DNA from: Paenibacillus sp. OV219
Lineage (GTDB): Bacteria > Bacillota > Bacilli > Paenibacillales > Paenibacillaceae
Length of the DNA stretch: 64,000 bases
Assembly: GCF_900110075.1 (NCBI RefSeq)
Contig: NZ_FOCJ01000001.1
Span: forward strand, 1-64,000
Reading direction: 5' to 3'
Positions 42,767 through 52,035 of the stretch are shown here, piece by piece; position 1 is the first letter of the stretch; every line of letters starts with the position of its first letter. The notes under the pieces are model-generated. The model saw only the letters and a program-made list of their open reading frames with translations. It did no database searches and had not been told where the DNA came from. Both the position numbers and the translations under genes were made by a program.

Positions 42767-45230
42767 ATGAAGCAGCAAGTGGATTCGAAGGCGAAAATAA
42801 AAACGTATCCGAAAGACGTCCTGTTCGCTCGTGGAGAGCAGCGTGAGTTCAAGCATGATGCGAAAGAAGCCGCTTTTCTGCTGCGGTATTGGTACTGGCA
42901 ATATTTCGCTCGGGGCACGCGGCGAGCTTAGAGATTTTGAAATTTTTAACCGTCCAGGGAAGGGCAATCAGCTCTACTACAGCTTCTTCGCGATTTGGGC
43001 GAAGACACATGGCGGCGGCGAGCCGATCGCCAAAGTACTGGAAGCGGAGCTTCAGCCGCCATATGGGCTGAACGGCAAAGGGTATCACGCCGGCACGATG
43101 TCAGGACTGCCGCGATTGAAAGCATCGAAGCTGCGCGGGGAGTATCCGCTGGCCGAGGTGGAGTTCGAGGATGCATCACTGCCTGTTAACGTAAAATTGG
43201 AAGCGTTTACGCCATTTATTCCGCTCAATGCGGACGACTCCGGCATTCCTGCGGCTGTGCTCCGCTACAAGGTGAGCAATCCGTCATCGCTGCCTGTCGA
43301 CGTATCCATTGTAGGGAGCCTGTCCAACCCAGTTGGCTGGCAGGGACTTGATCGGTTCGACAATACGCTCGTCGCCGAAGTCGGCGTGAACGAGCTGCGT
43401 GAGGATGGTCGGATTACAGGCGTCCACTTCACCTCGCCGAAGCTGCCTGCTGATCACCTGAGAAACGGCAGCATGAGCTTAATCACAACGTCAGAGGATG
43501 TCACTATGAAGCCGACTTGGCAGATTGGCAGCTGGTGGGATGGAGCGCACGAGTTTTGGGATGATTTTGCCGAAGATGGAAGGCTCGAGCAAATTCCGGT
43601 TGTCGATAACGGGCAAGTGGCGATTGCGCCGCAATCACGGCTGCGAGTAGGCTCCATTGGCAGCTATGCGACACTGCTCCCGGGCGAAGAGAAGACGTTC
43701 GAATTCGTGCTGGCGTGGCATTTTCCGAATCGGCCGAAGCATTGGGATGAAGATTATCAGGTTCAGCCGGGGGAGATCATCCGCAACCATTATGCGACTA
43801 AGTTTGCAGATGCTTGGGACGCTGGACGCTACCTGATTGAAGAGCTGGATCGTCTTGAGAAGGGCACACGGTCGTTCCATCAAGCGCTGTTTAGCAGCAC
43901 ATTGCCTGCTTATGTCATTGATGCGCTGTCTGCGAACATGACGGTGCTGCGCAGTCCGACCTGCTTCCGTGTCGAAGGGGGCACCTTCTACGCGTTCGAG
44001 GGAAGCCATTCGCAGCATGGCAGCTGCCACGGAACCTGTACACATGTATGGAATTATGCGCAGACAGCGGCATTCCTGTTCCCTGAGCTGGAGCGAAGCG
44101 CGAGAAATGTAGAGTTTCTCATTGAGACAGACGAGACCGGCAATATGGCATTCCGCACGCAGCAGACGTTCGGCATGGGGCGTCAGAACATGCCGCCTGC
44201 CGTCGATGGTCAGATGGGCACGATTGTCCGGCTGTACCGGGAGTGGAAGCTAAGCGGCGACCATGATTTCCTGCACGGCGTATGGGAGAAGGCGGGGCTG
44301 GCGCTGGATTTTGCATTCGGGCACTGGGATTCGGACGGTGACGGCGTACTGGACAGCGAGCAGCATAATACGTACGATATTGAGTTCTTTGGACCGAACT
44401 CGCTGGCTAACTCGCTCTTCCTCGCAGCGCTGAAGGCTGGTGCTGAGATGGCGGCGTTTGTTGGTGACACGGAGCGGGAAGAGCGCTATGCAGCGGCGTT
44501 CGAGCGCGGGCAGAAGCGGGTCGACGAGCTGCTCTGGAACGGCGAGTACTACGTGCAGCGCATTGACGATGTGAATTCGCATCTATATCAATACGGCATC
44601 GGCTGCCTGTCGGACCAAGTGTTCGGCCAGTTCCTCGCGCATGTGGCGGGGCTTGGTTATATATTGCCGGAAGCGCATGTGAAGCAAGCGGTCGCTTCGA
44701 TCTTCCGCTACAATTTCCGCACGGACTTCTATGGACATGCCAATGTGCAGCGCACATATACGCTTAATGATGAACAGGGGCTGTTGCTTTGCTCGTGGCC
44801 GCATGGCGGACGTCCTAAGGTTCCATTCGTTTACGCGGACGAAGTGTGGACGGGAATCGAGTACCATGTTGCCGCTCATCTCATCTACGAGGGCATGATT
44901 GAGGAAGGGCTGACGCTTGTAAAAGCAGTCCGCGACCGTCATGATGGCTACCGTCGCAATCCGTGGGCGGAGGAAGAGTGCGGCTACCACTATGCGCGTT
45001 CGCTTGCGAGCTGGGCTGTGCTGCTATCGCTCAGTGGTTTCACCTACGATATGCGTGAAGGGACGATCAGCTTCGCGCCAGTCATCGAACAGGACGATTT
45101 CAGCTGCTTCTGGAGCACTGGTACTGCTTGGGGCACGTACCGCCAGCAGCGAAACGCCTCAACAGGTGAACTGGAAAAGTCTCTGGATGTGCGATATGGG
45201 GATGCGGGAAGTGTGCGTTTGAAGGGATAG
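42767..45230 (+). pseudogene. GH116-type glycosidase (GBA2/DUF608-like), frameshifted near the N-terminus
   Basis: The native start is ATG 42767 (AAAGGGG upstream), giving a family-like N-terminus (VLFARGEQREFKHDAKEAAF, then LL). At about 42884 the frame changes: CTGCTG-C-GGTATTGGT reads correctly (LLGGIGTGNISLG) only if two bases are missing. The rest (42885-45230) is intact and contains the GH116 hallmark SDGDGVLDSEQHNTYDIEFF-GP (acid/base Asp region, about 44333-44395) and the preceding GMGRQNMPPAVDGQMG. The enzyme would cleave beta-glucosides or related sugars and has no signal peptide. Either a sequencing error, or an inactive gene. Its partner is the divergent GxGYxYP protein. Confidence 0.75.
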
Positions 45231-45252
45231 AAGCAGCAGAGATACAAGGGGA

Positions 45253-46302
45253 TTGAACATAGTGAATTTTCTAGAAGCTCTGCGTAGCTCCTTTGAAGAC
45301 GAGGAGAATATTATTCTTTGCAACTCCATTCTTGGCATGTCAGACGCCGCTCAAATTGTGGTTGATATGGACCATTTCTGTGAAAGTCATTTTAATAGCC
45401 CGATCCGCTCCTGTCTGTCCATTAGCTTTAGCGTCGGCGCTTCATTTGGCTTCGAGCTGGAGAACGGCAAACAAATCTTTGTCAAAGTGCACAAGCCTAC
45501 ATCTGCGGATACGATAACAGCCATTAGCAAACCTTATTTAACTGCTGTTTCGAATGTGCAGAGAGCCCTTGCGGGGAGTGGATTTCCTTGTCCTCGCGTC
45601 CTATTAGAGCCGACGGAGTTAGGTTATGGAATTGCGACCGTTGATGAATTCGCAGCGCCAGGCGAGCTCAAGGATGCCCATATGCCAGAAATTCGTGCGT
45701 CAATCGCACAAACTTTGGCTCAATTGATTAAGAGCACCGAGCCTTATAAGGATACGGAAGGATTGGCTACCGGGCGATTCTGTGCGGATAAAACGTTATA
45801 TCCGATTCCTCATAATGACTTATTCAACTTTGAGCGCACGGCAAAGGGAGCCGAATGGATAGATGCAATCGCCGAGAGGACTAAGGCGGTCGTTACCCGG
45901 ATAAAGGGCCGTGAAGTGCTTGGCCACCTGGATTGGTCGCTGAAGCATTTTCGATTCAATGGCAACGACGTTGCGGTGGTTTATGATTGGGATAGTTTGA
46001 AATTAGAAGATGAGCTCAATGTCCTCGGGATTGCAGCTGCTACTTTCACAACCACATGGGATATTCCGGTCAAAGTCACGCCGTCTCAGGAAGAGTCGCA
46101 TGCGTTCGTGGGCGAATACGAGCAAGTGCGTGGTTCGAAGTTTTCTAGCGAAGAGTGGGCCAAAATATCCGCAGCGGCTACTTTTGTCATGGCATACGTT
46201 TCGCGCTGCGAGCATGCGCTTGACTCCGAAAGTAATAATTACGAGGGAAGCTTCCGGCAAGCGTTAGCATTGATGCGCGGGGATTTTTATTTGGATATCT
46301 AG
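45253..46302 (+). CDS. Aminoglycoside-phosphotransferase-fold kinase
   Basis: 349 aa from TTG 45253; GTG 45262 is equally plausible since AAGGGG lies about 10 bases before it. The N-lobe has a glycine-rich region and the nucleotide-binding lysine (FGFELENGKQIFVKVHKPT). The catalytic loop is GHLDWSLKHFRF (the HxDxxxxN motif of APH enzymes with His in the last place) followed by VVYDWDSL, the metal-binding 'DxD' position. It resembles phosphotransferases of unknown small molecules, not a proven resistance gene. It ends in a terminator shared with the convergent kinase gene. Confidence 0.8.
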   Translation: MNIVNFLEALRSSFEDEENIILCNSILGMSDAAQIVVDMDHFCESHFNSPIRSCLSISFSVGASFGFELENGKQIFVKVHKPTSADTITAISKPYLTAVSNVQRALAGSGFPCPRVLLEPTELGYGIATVDEFAAPGELKDAHMPEIRASIAQTLAQLIKSTEPYKDTEGLATGRFCADKTLYPIPHNDLFNFERTAKGAEWIDAIAERTKAVVTRIKGREVLGHLDWSLKHFRFNGNDVAVVYDWDSLKLEDELNVLGIAAATFTTTWDIPVKVTPSQEESHAFVGEYEQVRGSKFSSEEWAKISAAATFVMAYVSRCEHALDSESNNYEGSFRQALALMRGDFYLDI

Positions 46303-46308
46303 CTTTGG

Positions 46309-46345
46309 AATGGGAGCTGCTTTCCTTTAGGGGAGGCAGCTCTCT
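46309..46345. terminator. Bidirectional terminator between two kinase-fold genes
   Basis: GGGAGCTGC...GGCAGCTC stem (46309-46341 region) between the convergent genes ending at 46302 and 46362. Confidence 0.6.
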
Positions 46346-46361
46346 CTAGTATGTTGCTGTT

Positions 46362-47279
46362 CTATTGCTTGTACCAGTTCGGGATGACGCTGGTGAAATT
46401 CCGGTGATCATCCAATAGGGTACGAATGCGATCCATCATGGAATCAATGTCCTTCGGCACGACCTTCAGAGTCCATGTGATTGTTCCGAATATCGTCATA
46501 GCCGCATATAGCGCGTATAGGTTCCAGAAATTTTCTTGAACGTGGTTGCCGTCAAAATATCCGTCGATTTGCCCAATTGAGAATGGAATGCTGACCTCTC
46601 GGCTGAAATAGGCGACTTTAAAGAAATCATGATACGGGTCACCCCAATCATAACGATTGAAATCGATGGCCGCCGCGTAAGCGCCATGATGAATGAGCAG
46701 ATTAGCCGGATGGAAGTCGTCGTGCTGAAACCGATTCGGACGACCTTCAAGCAGCGGCAAATGTTGATCGATAAAAGCAATAACGGCAGCTTCCTCGGGA
46801 AGCTTAACTCCGCAGCGGAAATATTCATCCATCTGGCGGTTGTGCTTCGCAATCCTGCGAGTTGACCACTGTTCCATGGGCATAGGCGCTTCCACACTGT
46901 GCATCAAGCGCAGTTCCCGTCCCGCTGCAACTCCCACATCGTACTGTTCATTTTCCGACATGGAGGGTAGTTTTTCTAAAGCGTCTTCCCCTTCTACATA
47001 TCGCAACACCATGTAACATAACTTAAGCTCTTCGAGTGTGCCAAAAGCAATAGGCTCAGAGGTTCTAACGCCAAATTGATGCACGCGTCCAATTGTTTCA
47101 AACTCCAGGCGTTTCTTTTCACTCTCGCTGATTGTCGCTGTGCGGAGCACATAGGTAGGATTGTCGCTGTTCTCGTAGATGAGGTACTTGCTGTCATAGG
47201 AGAACCCTTTGTGGATCTGAGAAACAGCCGTCGCTGTGCGTAATTGCGGGATGAAAGCTTGAATATCGGTGAGTTGCAT
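46362..47279 (-). CDS. Aminoglycoside phosphotransferase (APH) family protein
   Basis: 305 aa, ATG at 47279 with AAAGGAG 8 bases upstream. N-lobe with a conserved lysine/glutamate region (YVLRTATISESEKKRLEFET). The catalytic HxDxxxxN is seen as FQHDDFHPANLLIHHG, and the metal-binding step as AIDFNRYDWGDPYHDFFKV. The pattern is that of APH/choline-kinase-like small-molecule kinases; the cellular substrate cannot be told and I do not claim drug resistance. Transcribed in the same direction as, and downstream of, the rhamnosidase gene at 47521 but separated by a terminator. Confidence 0.87.
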   Translation of the reverse strand: MQLTDIQAFIPQLRTATAVSQIHKGFSYDSKYLIYENSDNPTYVLRTATISESEKKRLEFETIGRVHQFGVRTSEPIAFGTLEELKLCYMVLRYVEGEDALEKLPSMSENEQYDVGVAAGRELRLMHSVEAPMPMEQWSTRRIAKHNRQMDEYFRCGVKLPEEAAVIAFIDQHLPLLEGRPNRFQHDDFHPANLLIHHGAYAAAIDFNRYDWGDPYHDFFKVAYFSREVSIPFSIGQIDGYFDGNHVQENFWNLYALYAAMTIFGTITWTLKVVPKDIDSMMDRIRTLLDDHRNFTSVIPNWYKQ

Positions 47280-47466
47280 GAGTAGACTCCTTTCGACATA
47301 GAAGTGTATAAGTAAATTTCAACGCATTAGATGGGAAACCCTTCCAAGTAAATCGGTAAAAAAGTGAAAGAAGTGAAAGAAGGGTACGTGTTACCCTACA
47401 TAGGCGGAAATCCGGCGGAAACTTGCGGGGTGTAACGTCCTAATAGTCGTAGACCCCATTACAATA

Positions 47467-47510
47467 CAAAAAAAACGGTGAAAGTCACCCCATAGAGTAG
47501 ACTCCCACCG
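47467..47510 (-). terminator. Intrinsic terminator of the rhamnosidase gene
   Basis: On the minus strand CGGTGGGAGTC and GACTTTCACCG pair (about 9 of 11) and are followed by eight T residues. Confidence 0.7.
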
Positions 47511-47520
47511 ATTTCCTAAC

Positions 47521-50436
47521 TTACCCGATTCGAACCTCATCAATTGCAAGCTCGTAGCCTTCCGGCTGCTCATACGCCAGCTCAACATGCTTCGGTGCAA
47601 CGACGCGAAGCTTCATGACGTTCGCCGCCGTATCCAGCGACCAAGAGACGTCGATGCGGCCGCTGCCTGGCATCGGCACGGAGCCGCGCGCCCATGATAG
47701 GCCGACCGGCTTCGGCGCAATGGACACCTTCGTCCAGCCCGGGCTTGCGCCGCGTACGCCTAGCACCTCGGCGCCGAGGAAGAACGCCGGTCCTGCGGAC
47801 CAAGCGTGGCAATGGCTGCGCGTCAGCATCTTCGGATTATGCGTAATGCCGCTCGTCGGATACACTTCCCATACACTTGTCGCGCCGTTGTCGACCATTG
47901 CTCCGTATTGGTGCAGAATATCCGCCGTCATCGTGTCCTGATGCCCAAGCTTTGCAAGCGCTTCGTAATAGAAGAAGGACATGAACGGACTGCCAATCTG
48001 GACAAAATGAGCCGGCGGCTCAACAACGTAACGATCCAGCACCTCAGCGCGTTCACCTTCCGCAATGTCGCAGAGCATGGCGATGACTTGTGTTTGCATA
48101 CTCACCGTTTCGGATGGACGACCATCAATGTGGATGCAATCCAGATAAGCAGCGCGGTCTGCATCCCACAGCTGCGCATTGATCGCGCTGCGAAGCATCG
48201 ACGCTTGCTCCAGTAGATCAGAGCCGCCAGCCTCATCGCCTGCGGCCGATGCGAGAGCAGCGGCATCGCGGAGCGACTTCACGAGGAACATATTTTGCGG
48301 TGAGACGACGCCATCGCCTGGCTGCTCGAAGTTCGCCCAGTCGAGCAGGTTCCAGCCCCGCTTGCAGAACAAGCCGCGTTCATCAATGTGCTTCAAGTAA
48401 TGCTCCAGCGTGAACCGGACATGCGGCCACATATCCCGCGCGAACTGTTCATTGCCGGTATATTGATAATGCTCCAGGCAAGCGGTGACCCAGAAGAATG
48501 TCCAGTTCGGTATAACGCTGCTCCAACCGCTTGGTACTTGATCGCCATAGAGAGGTGATTGGAATGTAGAACCGGGAACAAGCCGCAAGCAGCGCTCAAC
48601 GATATCCGCATCGCCAAAAGCGTAATAGTTGATCAGTGAAGCATTGCGCGCATCGCCGACCCAGTACGTCTGCTCGAAAGCAGGGCAGTCCACGAACGTA
48701 TCTTCCATACAGAGCCGCGTCGAATCACGGCTAATCCGCCAAATCTCATTCAACATCGCGTTGCTGGATTGGAATACACCGACATTTGCGACAGGGAAAT
48801 TGCTCTGCAGCAGCTTCACTTCTACGAGCTTCACAGGACGCGAGGCACCGCGCACCGTAATCGCCAAGTAGCGCAGTCCGCGGCGTACAACCGACACGTA
48901 CGATTGTCTGCCTTCTCGGCATGTGTAGCGGAACGTGTTGTCCAGCTCGTACGTATGCTGGCGCCAGCCGTCACGCATAAATTCAAAGCCATAACCGTCG
49001 ATGACCGTACCTTCAGCCGCATCGACCTCGAAGGCAATAAAACCGGACAACTCCCGGCCAAAATCAATGACGAGCTCGGTATCCAGCTCCGCATGTACAG
49101 GCACGACACCGGTATTGCCGCTAGCGAGCACGACTTGTTGCAATTGAACCGGTACAGGCTGCGGCTGCTCTACGACATGCCATACGGACTCGCCGTACAC
49201 ATCGGTACGAGTGAACAGATCCTCCGGCACCTCACGCACCGATTCGGAGAAATCACTTAGCAGCTGCTCAGCTGATCCGACCCCCAGCATGCGGTCATAC
49301 TCCGGCTGCTCCTTGCGCATGGAAGATTCCGGCTGATGGTCGATGTGCTCGGCCCAGTCGAACGCTCCAATTGCCGCGAACGGAACGGAGCTGGACACAG
49401 CGCCTGTTTCGTCATTGCCGCTTTTGCTGCCCGCAAGCGGAGAGCGCACCTCGAACGGCACATCCGCGTGGAGTCCGAGGTGATAGCCATGACCGTGCGA
49501 GCCACGGCTTAGATCGAACAGGAGGAAATGCTCGCCCGCAGGTAGCTCCGCCGTTACGAACTGCTGAGGACTTTCGCCATAATAATCTGCACGATCGAGC
49601 CATTTGCCGTTAATGCTGACCCGAAGTGGAATTCGACCATTGTCGACGCTGCCAATTGTGAACGCTGCCGCTTTTGAGAGTGTCACTATCGTTGCCATAA
49701 ACCCAATAAAGGAAGTCGGATTCGCATGATTGACGCTATCTGGAATGAGCAGCGTCCGAACATCGAACACTCCATTCCAAGCGGCTGGCTTCACGAAGTT
49801 CAACTCTTCTACGCGGGCAGGGTAGATCGGTTCTTCGGTCAGATATGGAATGGAGCGAGGTACAAGGCTCGTCCACGGCGCCATGCCAGCATTACCAATG
49901 ACGACAGCCGATTCCCAAGTGGAATCATCGAACGTCGCTTCCGTCCATGTATCGTTTACGCTTCTTGCATCATATCGCTCGGCAAAAGCAAGCTGGCACG
50001 AAATACGCGACGAACGCGCATCGTAACCGTCATGAACCGTAGTCGTCCAACTCGAGTCTGTTGCAGCGATGATGCGCTCGGTACCGTCCTCTACAGCCGT
50101 CGAAGCTACTTGCAGCAGTAAGCCGCCTCTGCCGCGCAAATATTGGAACGTCGCGACGCCATAATGCAAGACAAGCACAGCAATCGTGTTGCTGCCGGCT
50201 TTCAATAGATGTCCGATCTCATATTCATCATAGGCAAGCTCGAACGGCCAAGACCGAACTGGTCCGCGTCCAACCTGCACTCCATTTACATAAAGCACAT
50301 AGCGAGAGTCTGCCGTCAGCTTCACAGTTGTATTGCTGCTGCCCTCCGCCTCGTATTTAAAGCTATTGCGGAAACAACGCCACGCATTGCGCGGGCTTTC
50401 TTCGCCAGAACCCCAAATCCATGATGCATGCCACAT
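47521..50436 (-). CDS. GH78 family alpha-L-rhamnosidase
   Basis: 971 aa from the ATG at 50436 (GGAGG upstream); longer frames from 50658 precede this site and are rejected. N-terminal beta-sandwich (FRNSFKYEAEGSSNTTVKLT; residues 1-160), a family 'concanavalin' domain, then the (alpha/alpha)6 barrel from about residue 480. The characteristic FVDCPAFEQTYWVGDARNAS holds the predicted general-acid Asp/Glu; RGWNLLDWANFEQPGDGVVS and TSVWEVYPTSGITHNPKMLT are conserved sugar-pocket segments. It removes terminal L-rhamnose from plant or bacterial glycans. No signal peptide, so intracellular. A CRE-like site lies in the divergent region upstream. Confidence 0.93.
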   Translation of the reverse strand: MWHASWIWGSGEESPRNAWRCFRNSFKYEAEGSSNTTVKLTADSRYVLYVNGVQVGRGPVRSWPFELAYDEYEIGHLLKAGSNTIAVLVLHYGVATFQYLRGRGGLLLQVASTAVEDGTERIIAATDSSWTTTVHDGYDARSSRISCQLAFAERYDARSVNDTWTEATFDDSTWESAVVIGNAGMAPWTSLVPRSIPYLTEEPIYPARVEELNFVKPAAWNGVFDVRTLLIPDSVNHANPTSFIGFMATIVTLSKAAAFTIGSVDNGRIPLRVSINGKWLDRADYYGESPQQFVTAELPAGEHFLLFDLSRGSHGHGYHLGLHADVPFEVRSPLAGSKSGNDETGAVSSSVPFAAIGAFDWAEHIDHQPESSMRKEQPEYDRMLGVGSAEQLLSDFSESVREVPEDLFTRTDVYGESVWHVVEQPQPVPVQLQQVVLASGNTGVVPVHAELDTELVIDFGRELSGFIAFEVDAAEGTVIDGYGFEFMRDGWRQHTYELDNTFRYTCREGRQSYVSVVRRGLRYLAITVRGASRPVKLVEVKLLQSNFPVANVGVFQSSNAMLNEIWRISRDSTRLCMEDTFVDCPAFEQTYWVGDARNASLINYYAFGDADIVERCLRLVPGSTFQSPLYGDQVPSGWSSVIPNWTFFWVTACLEHYQYTGNEQFARDMWPHVRFTLEHYLKHIDERGLFCKRGWNLLDWANFEQPGDGVVSPQNMFLVKSLRDAAALASAAGDEAGGSDLLEQASMLRSAINAQLWDADRAAYLDCIHIDGRPSETVSMQTQVIAMLCDIAEGERAEVLDRYVVEPPAHFVQIGSPFMSFFYYEALAKLGHQDTMTADILHQYGAMVDNGATSVWEVYPTSGITHNPKMLTRSHCHAWSAGPAFFLGAEVLGVRGASPGWTKVSIAPKPVGLSWARGSVPMPGSGRIDVSWSLDTAANVMKLRVVAPKHVELAYEQPEGYELAIDEVRIG

Positions 50437-50784
50437 TGATAAGCGGCCTCCTTCTATTGTAGATATATCGTTATCTCCCTCATTGTAATGGAGAATGTCC
50501 GCGCTTACAGGGTTTGATTCGGACATTATAGGGGTCATTTCAGACATGTAACCGTTCAATCTTGAGCTAAAATTCCCGTCAAGTGAAGCATAAGAGCCCG
50601 AAACGACCATATCCCTGCAAAAAGGCTGATTTTGCCGCTGAATCGGGACGTAGGCCAAGCATATCCATTATTTTCGCACGAGAGGGGGAAATAAAGCGCT
50701 TACCATAATCAGTCGCTATGATACAATGTCAGCAATTGGATGAGCAGATAGCTGCTTGTCTTGCAGGAGGAGGACCTTTCGCAC
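50437..50784. other. Divergent intergenic region (rhamnosidase / MFS transporter)
   Basis: 348 bases holding the two ribosome binding sites, a CRE-like palindrome near 50690, and no convincing coding frame (only short random ones). Confidence 0.5.
50690..50707. promoter_or_regulatory. Candidate catabolite-responsive element (CcpA site)
   Basis: AATAAAGCGCTTACCATA has the palindromic AAGCGCTT core of CcpA sites and matches the WTGNAANCGNWNNCW-type consensus at most positions. Its location between a rhamnosidase and an MFS transporter fits carbon-catabolite control, but chance is possible. Confidence 0.35.
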
Positions 50785-52017
50785 ATGAAGGCAAGTTTCG
50801 GAATTCGATGGAACAACCCGTTTAGAAGCGCTCCTGTACCGAAGGAACGACAGCTCGGCAGAGAGGCGATCATTGCGCTTATCATTCATGGGTGCTTTCA
50901 ATTCGGCGCATCGATGTCCGGTCTCTTTCTGAATTTGTATCTATGGCGCCTCACGCAGGATCTGGCGGTTAACGGGTTCTATAACATGATCGTATTCTTG
51001 TTCACGCCTGTCGCCTTTGCACTCGGCGGATGGATTGCGAAACGGAAGGACCGGATGGTCACCTATCGTCTCGGCATCCTGACAATTGCGGTATTTTACC
51101 TGCTCGTCGTTATCGCACAGGAGAAGGTAGCGGAGTGGTACATGCTATTCGCCATCTTCCAAGGGATGGCCAGCGGGTTCTATTGGACTGGATATCTCGT
51201 GCTGCAATACGATGTGTCGACAGAGAGTAACCGGATTCGTTTTCTCGCGATTAATATGATTGTCTTCAGTTCCGCGGGGCTTGTCGGACCAGCGCTGGCA
51301 GGATTTATCATTCGTATGAATGATGGTCTTCAAGGCTATATTTTTACGTTCCTTATTGCTTTTGTTATGTTCGTGCTCGCTTCCGTTATCAGCTTCCGGA
51401 TCCCAACCGTTCCGCTCCATCATCGAACCTATCATCTGAATCTGATGGGCATCGTCATGCGCAAGAACGCGGTGTGGCTCAAAGGACTGGCCTCGTTTTT
51501 CGTGCTCGGCTTATTTCAAGGCATTATGCTGTTTCTGCCGAATATATTACTCTATCAAACCGTTGGACGAGAGGACTGGGTTGGCTACTTCGGCGTCTTC
51601 TTCGCCTCGCTTACCGTTGCAACCGGCTATATCATCTCGCGCAAAGCGAAGAAAGAGCAGGTACGGAAGTACGTGCTGTTCTCGACGACCGGTATTCTGT
51701 GTGGGGCGGTGTTCCTGCTCTATGACGTATCGACGTGGACGGTGGTTATTTTCATGATTATGTTCTCTATTTGTAACCCGCTTGCGGTCAACACACTGAC
51801 GTCTTACTATTACAGGCTGATCGGAACACTTCCGCTAAAAGGACAGCTGAAGGTAGAGTCGGTCGTCATGCGCGAGGTGTTTCTGAATGCGGGACGGATA
51901 CTGTCGATCACGCTGCTGCTGAGCTTCTCCAAGAATCTCGACTCGATCTGGCTGCCGGTTGTGCTGACAGGCTCGGCTGCAATGCAATATGTGTTGTTCT
52001 GGCTAATACGAGAATAA
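50785..52017 (+). CDS. MFS transporter
   Basis: 410 aa; the ATG at 50785 is 10 bases after GGAGGAGG, so the upstream TTG at 50761 is rejected. About 11-12 hydrophobic helices are visible (for example IALIIHGCFQFGASMSGLFL, YNMIVFLFTPVAFALGGWI, TVATGYIISRKA, SCFSNLDS to end), with conserved loops such as AKRKDRMVTYRLGI (loop 2-3). A cytoplasmic-membrane secondary transporter of the YitG/MDR-type; the substrate is unknown. The Rieske gene starts 18 bases after its stop, so both are likely in one operon. Confidence 0.88.
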   Translation: MKASFGIRWNNPFRSAPVPKERQLGREAIIALIIHGCFQFGASMSGLFLNLYLWRLTQDLAVNGFYNMIVFLFTPVAFALGGWIAKRKDRMVTYRLGILTIAVFYLLVVIAQEKVAEWYMLFAIFQGMASGFYWTGYLVLQYDVSTESNRIRFLAINMIVFSSAGLVGPALAGFIIRMNDGLQGYIFTFLIAFVMFVLASVISFRIPTVPLHHRTYHLNLMGIVMRKNAVWLKGLASFFVLGLFQGIMLFLPNILLYQTVGREDWVGYFGVFFASLTVATGYIISRKAKKEQVRKYVLFSTTGILCGAVFLLYDVSTWTVVIFMIMFSICNPLAVNTLTSYYYRLIGTLPLKGQLKVESVVMREVFLNAGRILSITLLLSFSKNLDSIWLPVVLTGSAAMQYVLFWLIRE

Positions 52018-52035
52018 GATGGAGGAGATGGATGG

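Noticed and set aside
45253..47279. Aminoglycoside resistance genes
   Set aside because: The APH fold is shared by many metabolic kinases; nothing specific to drug binding is visible.
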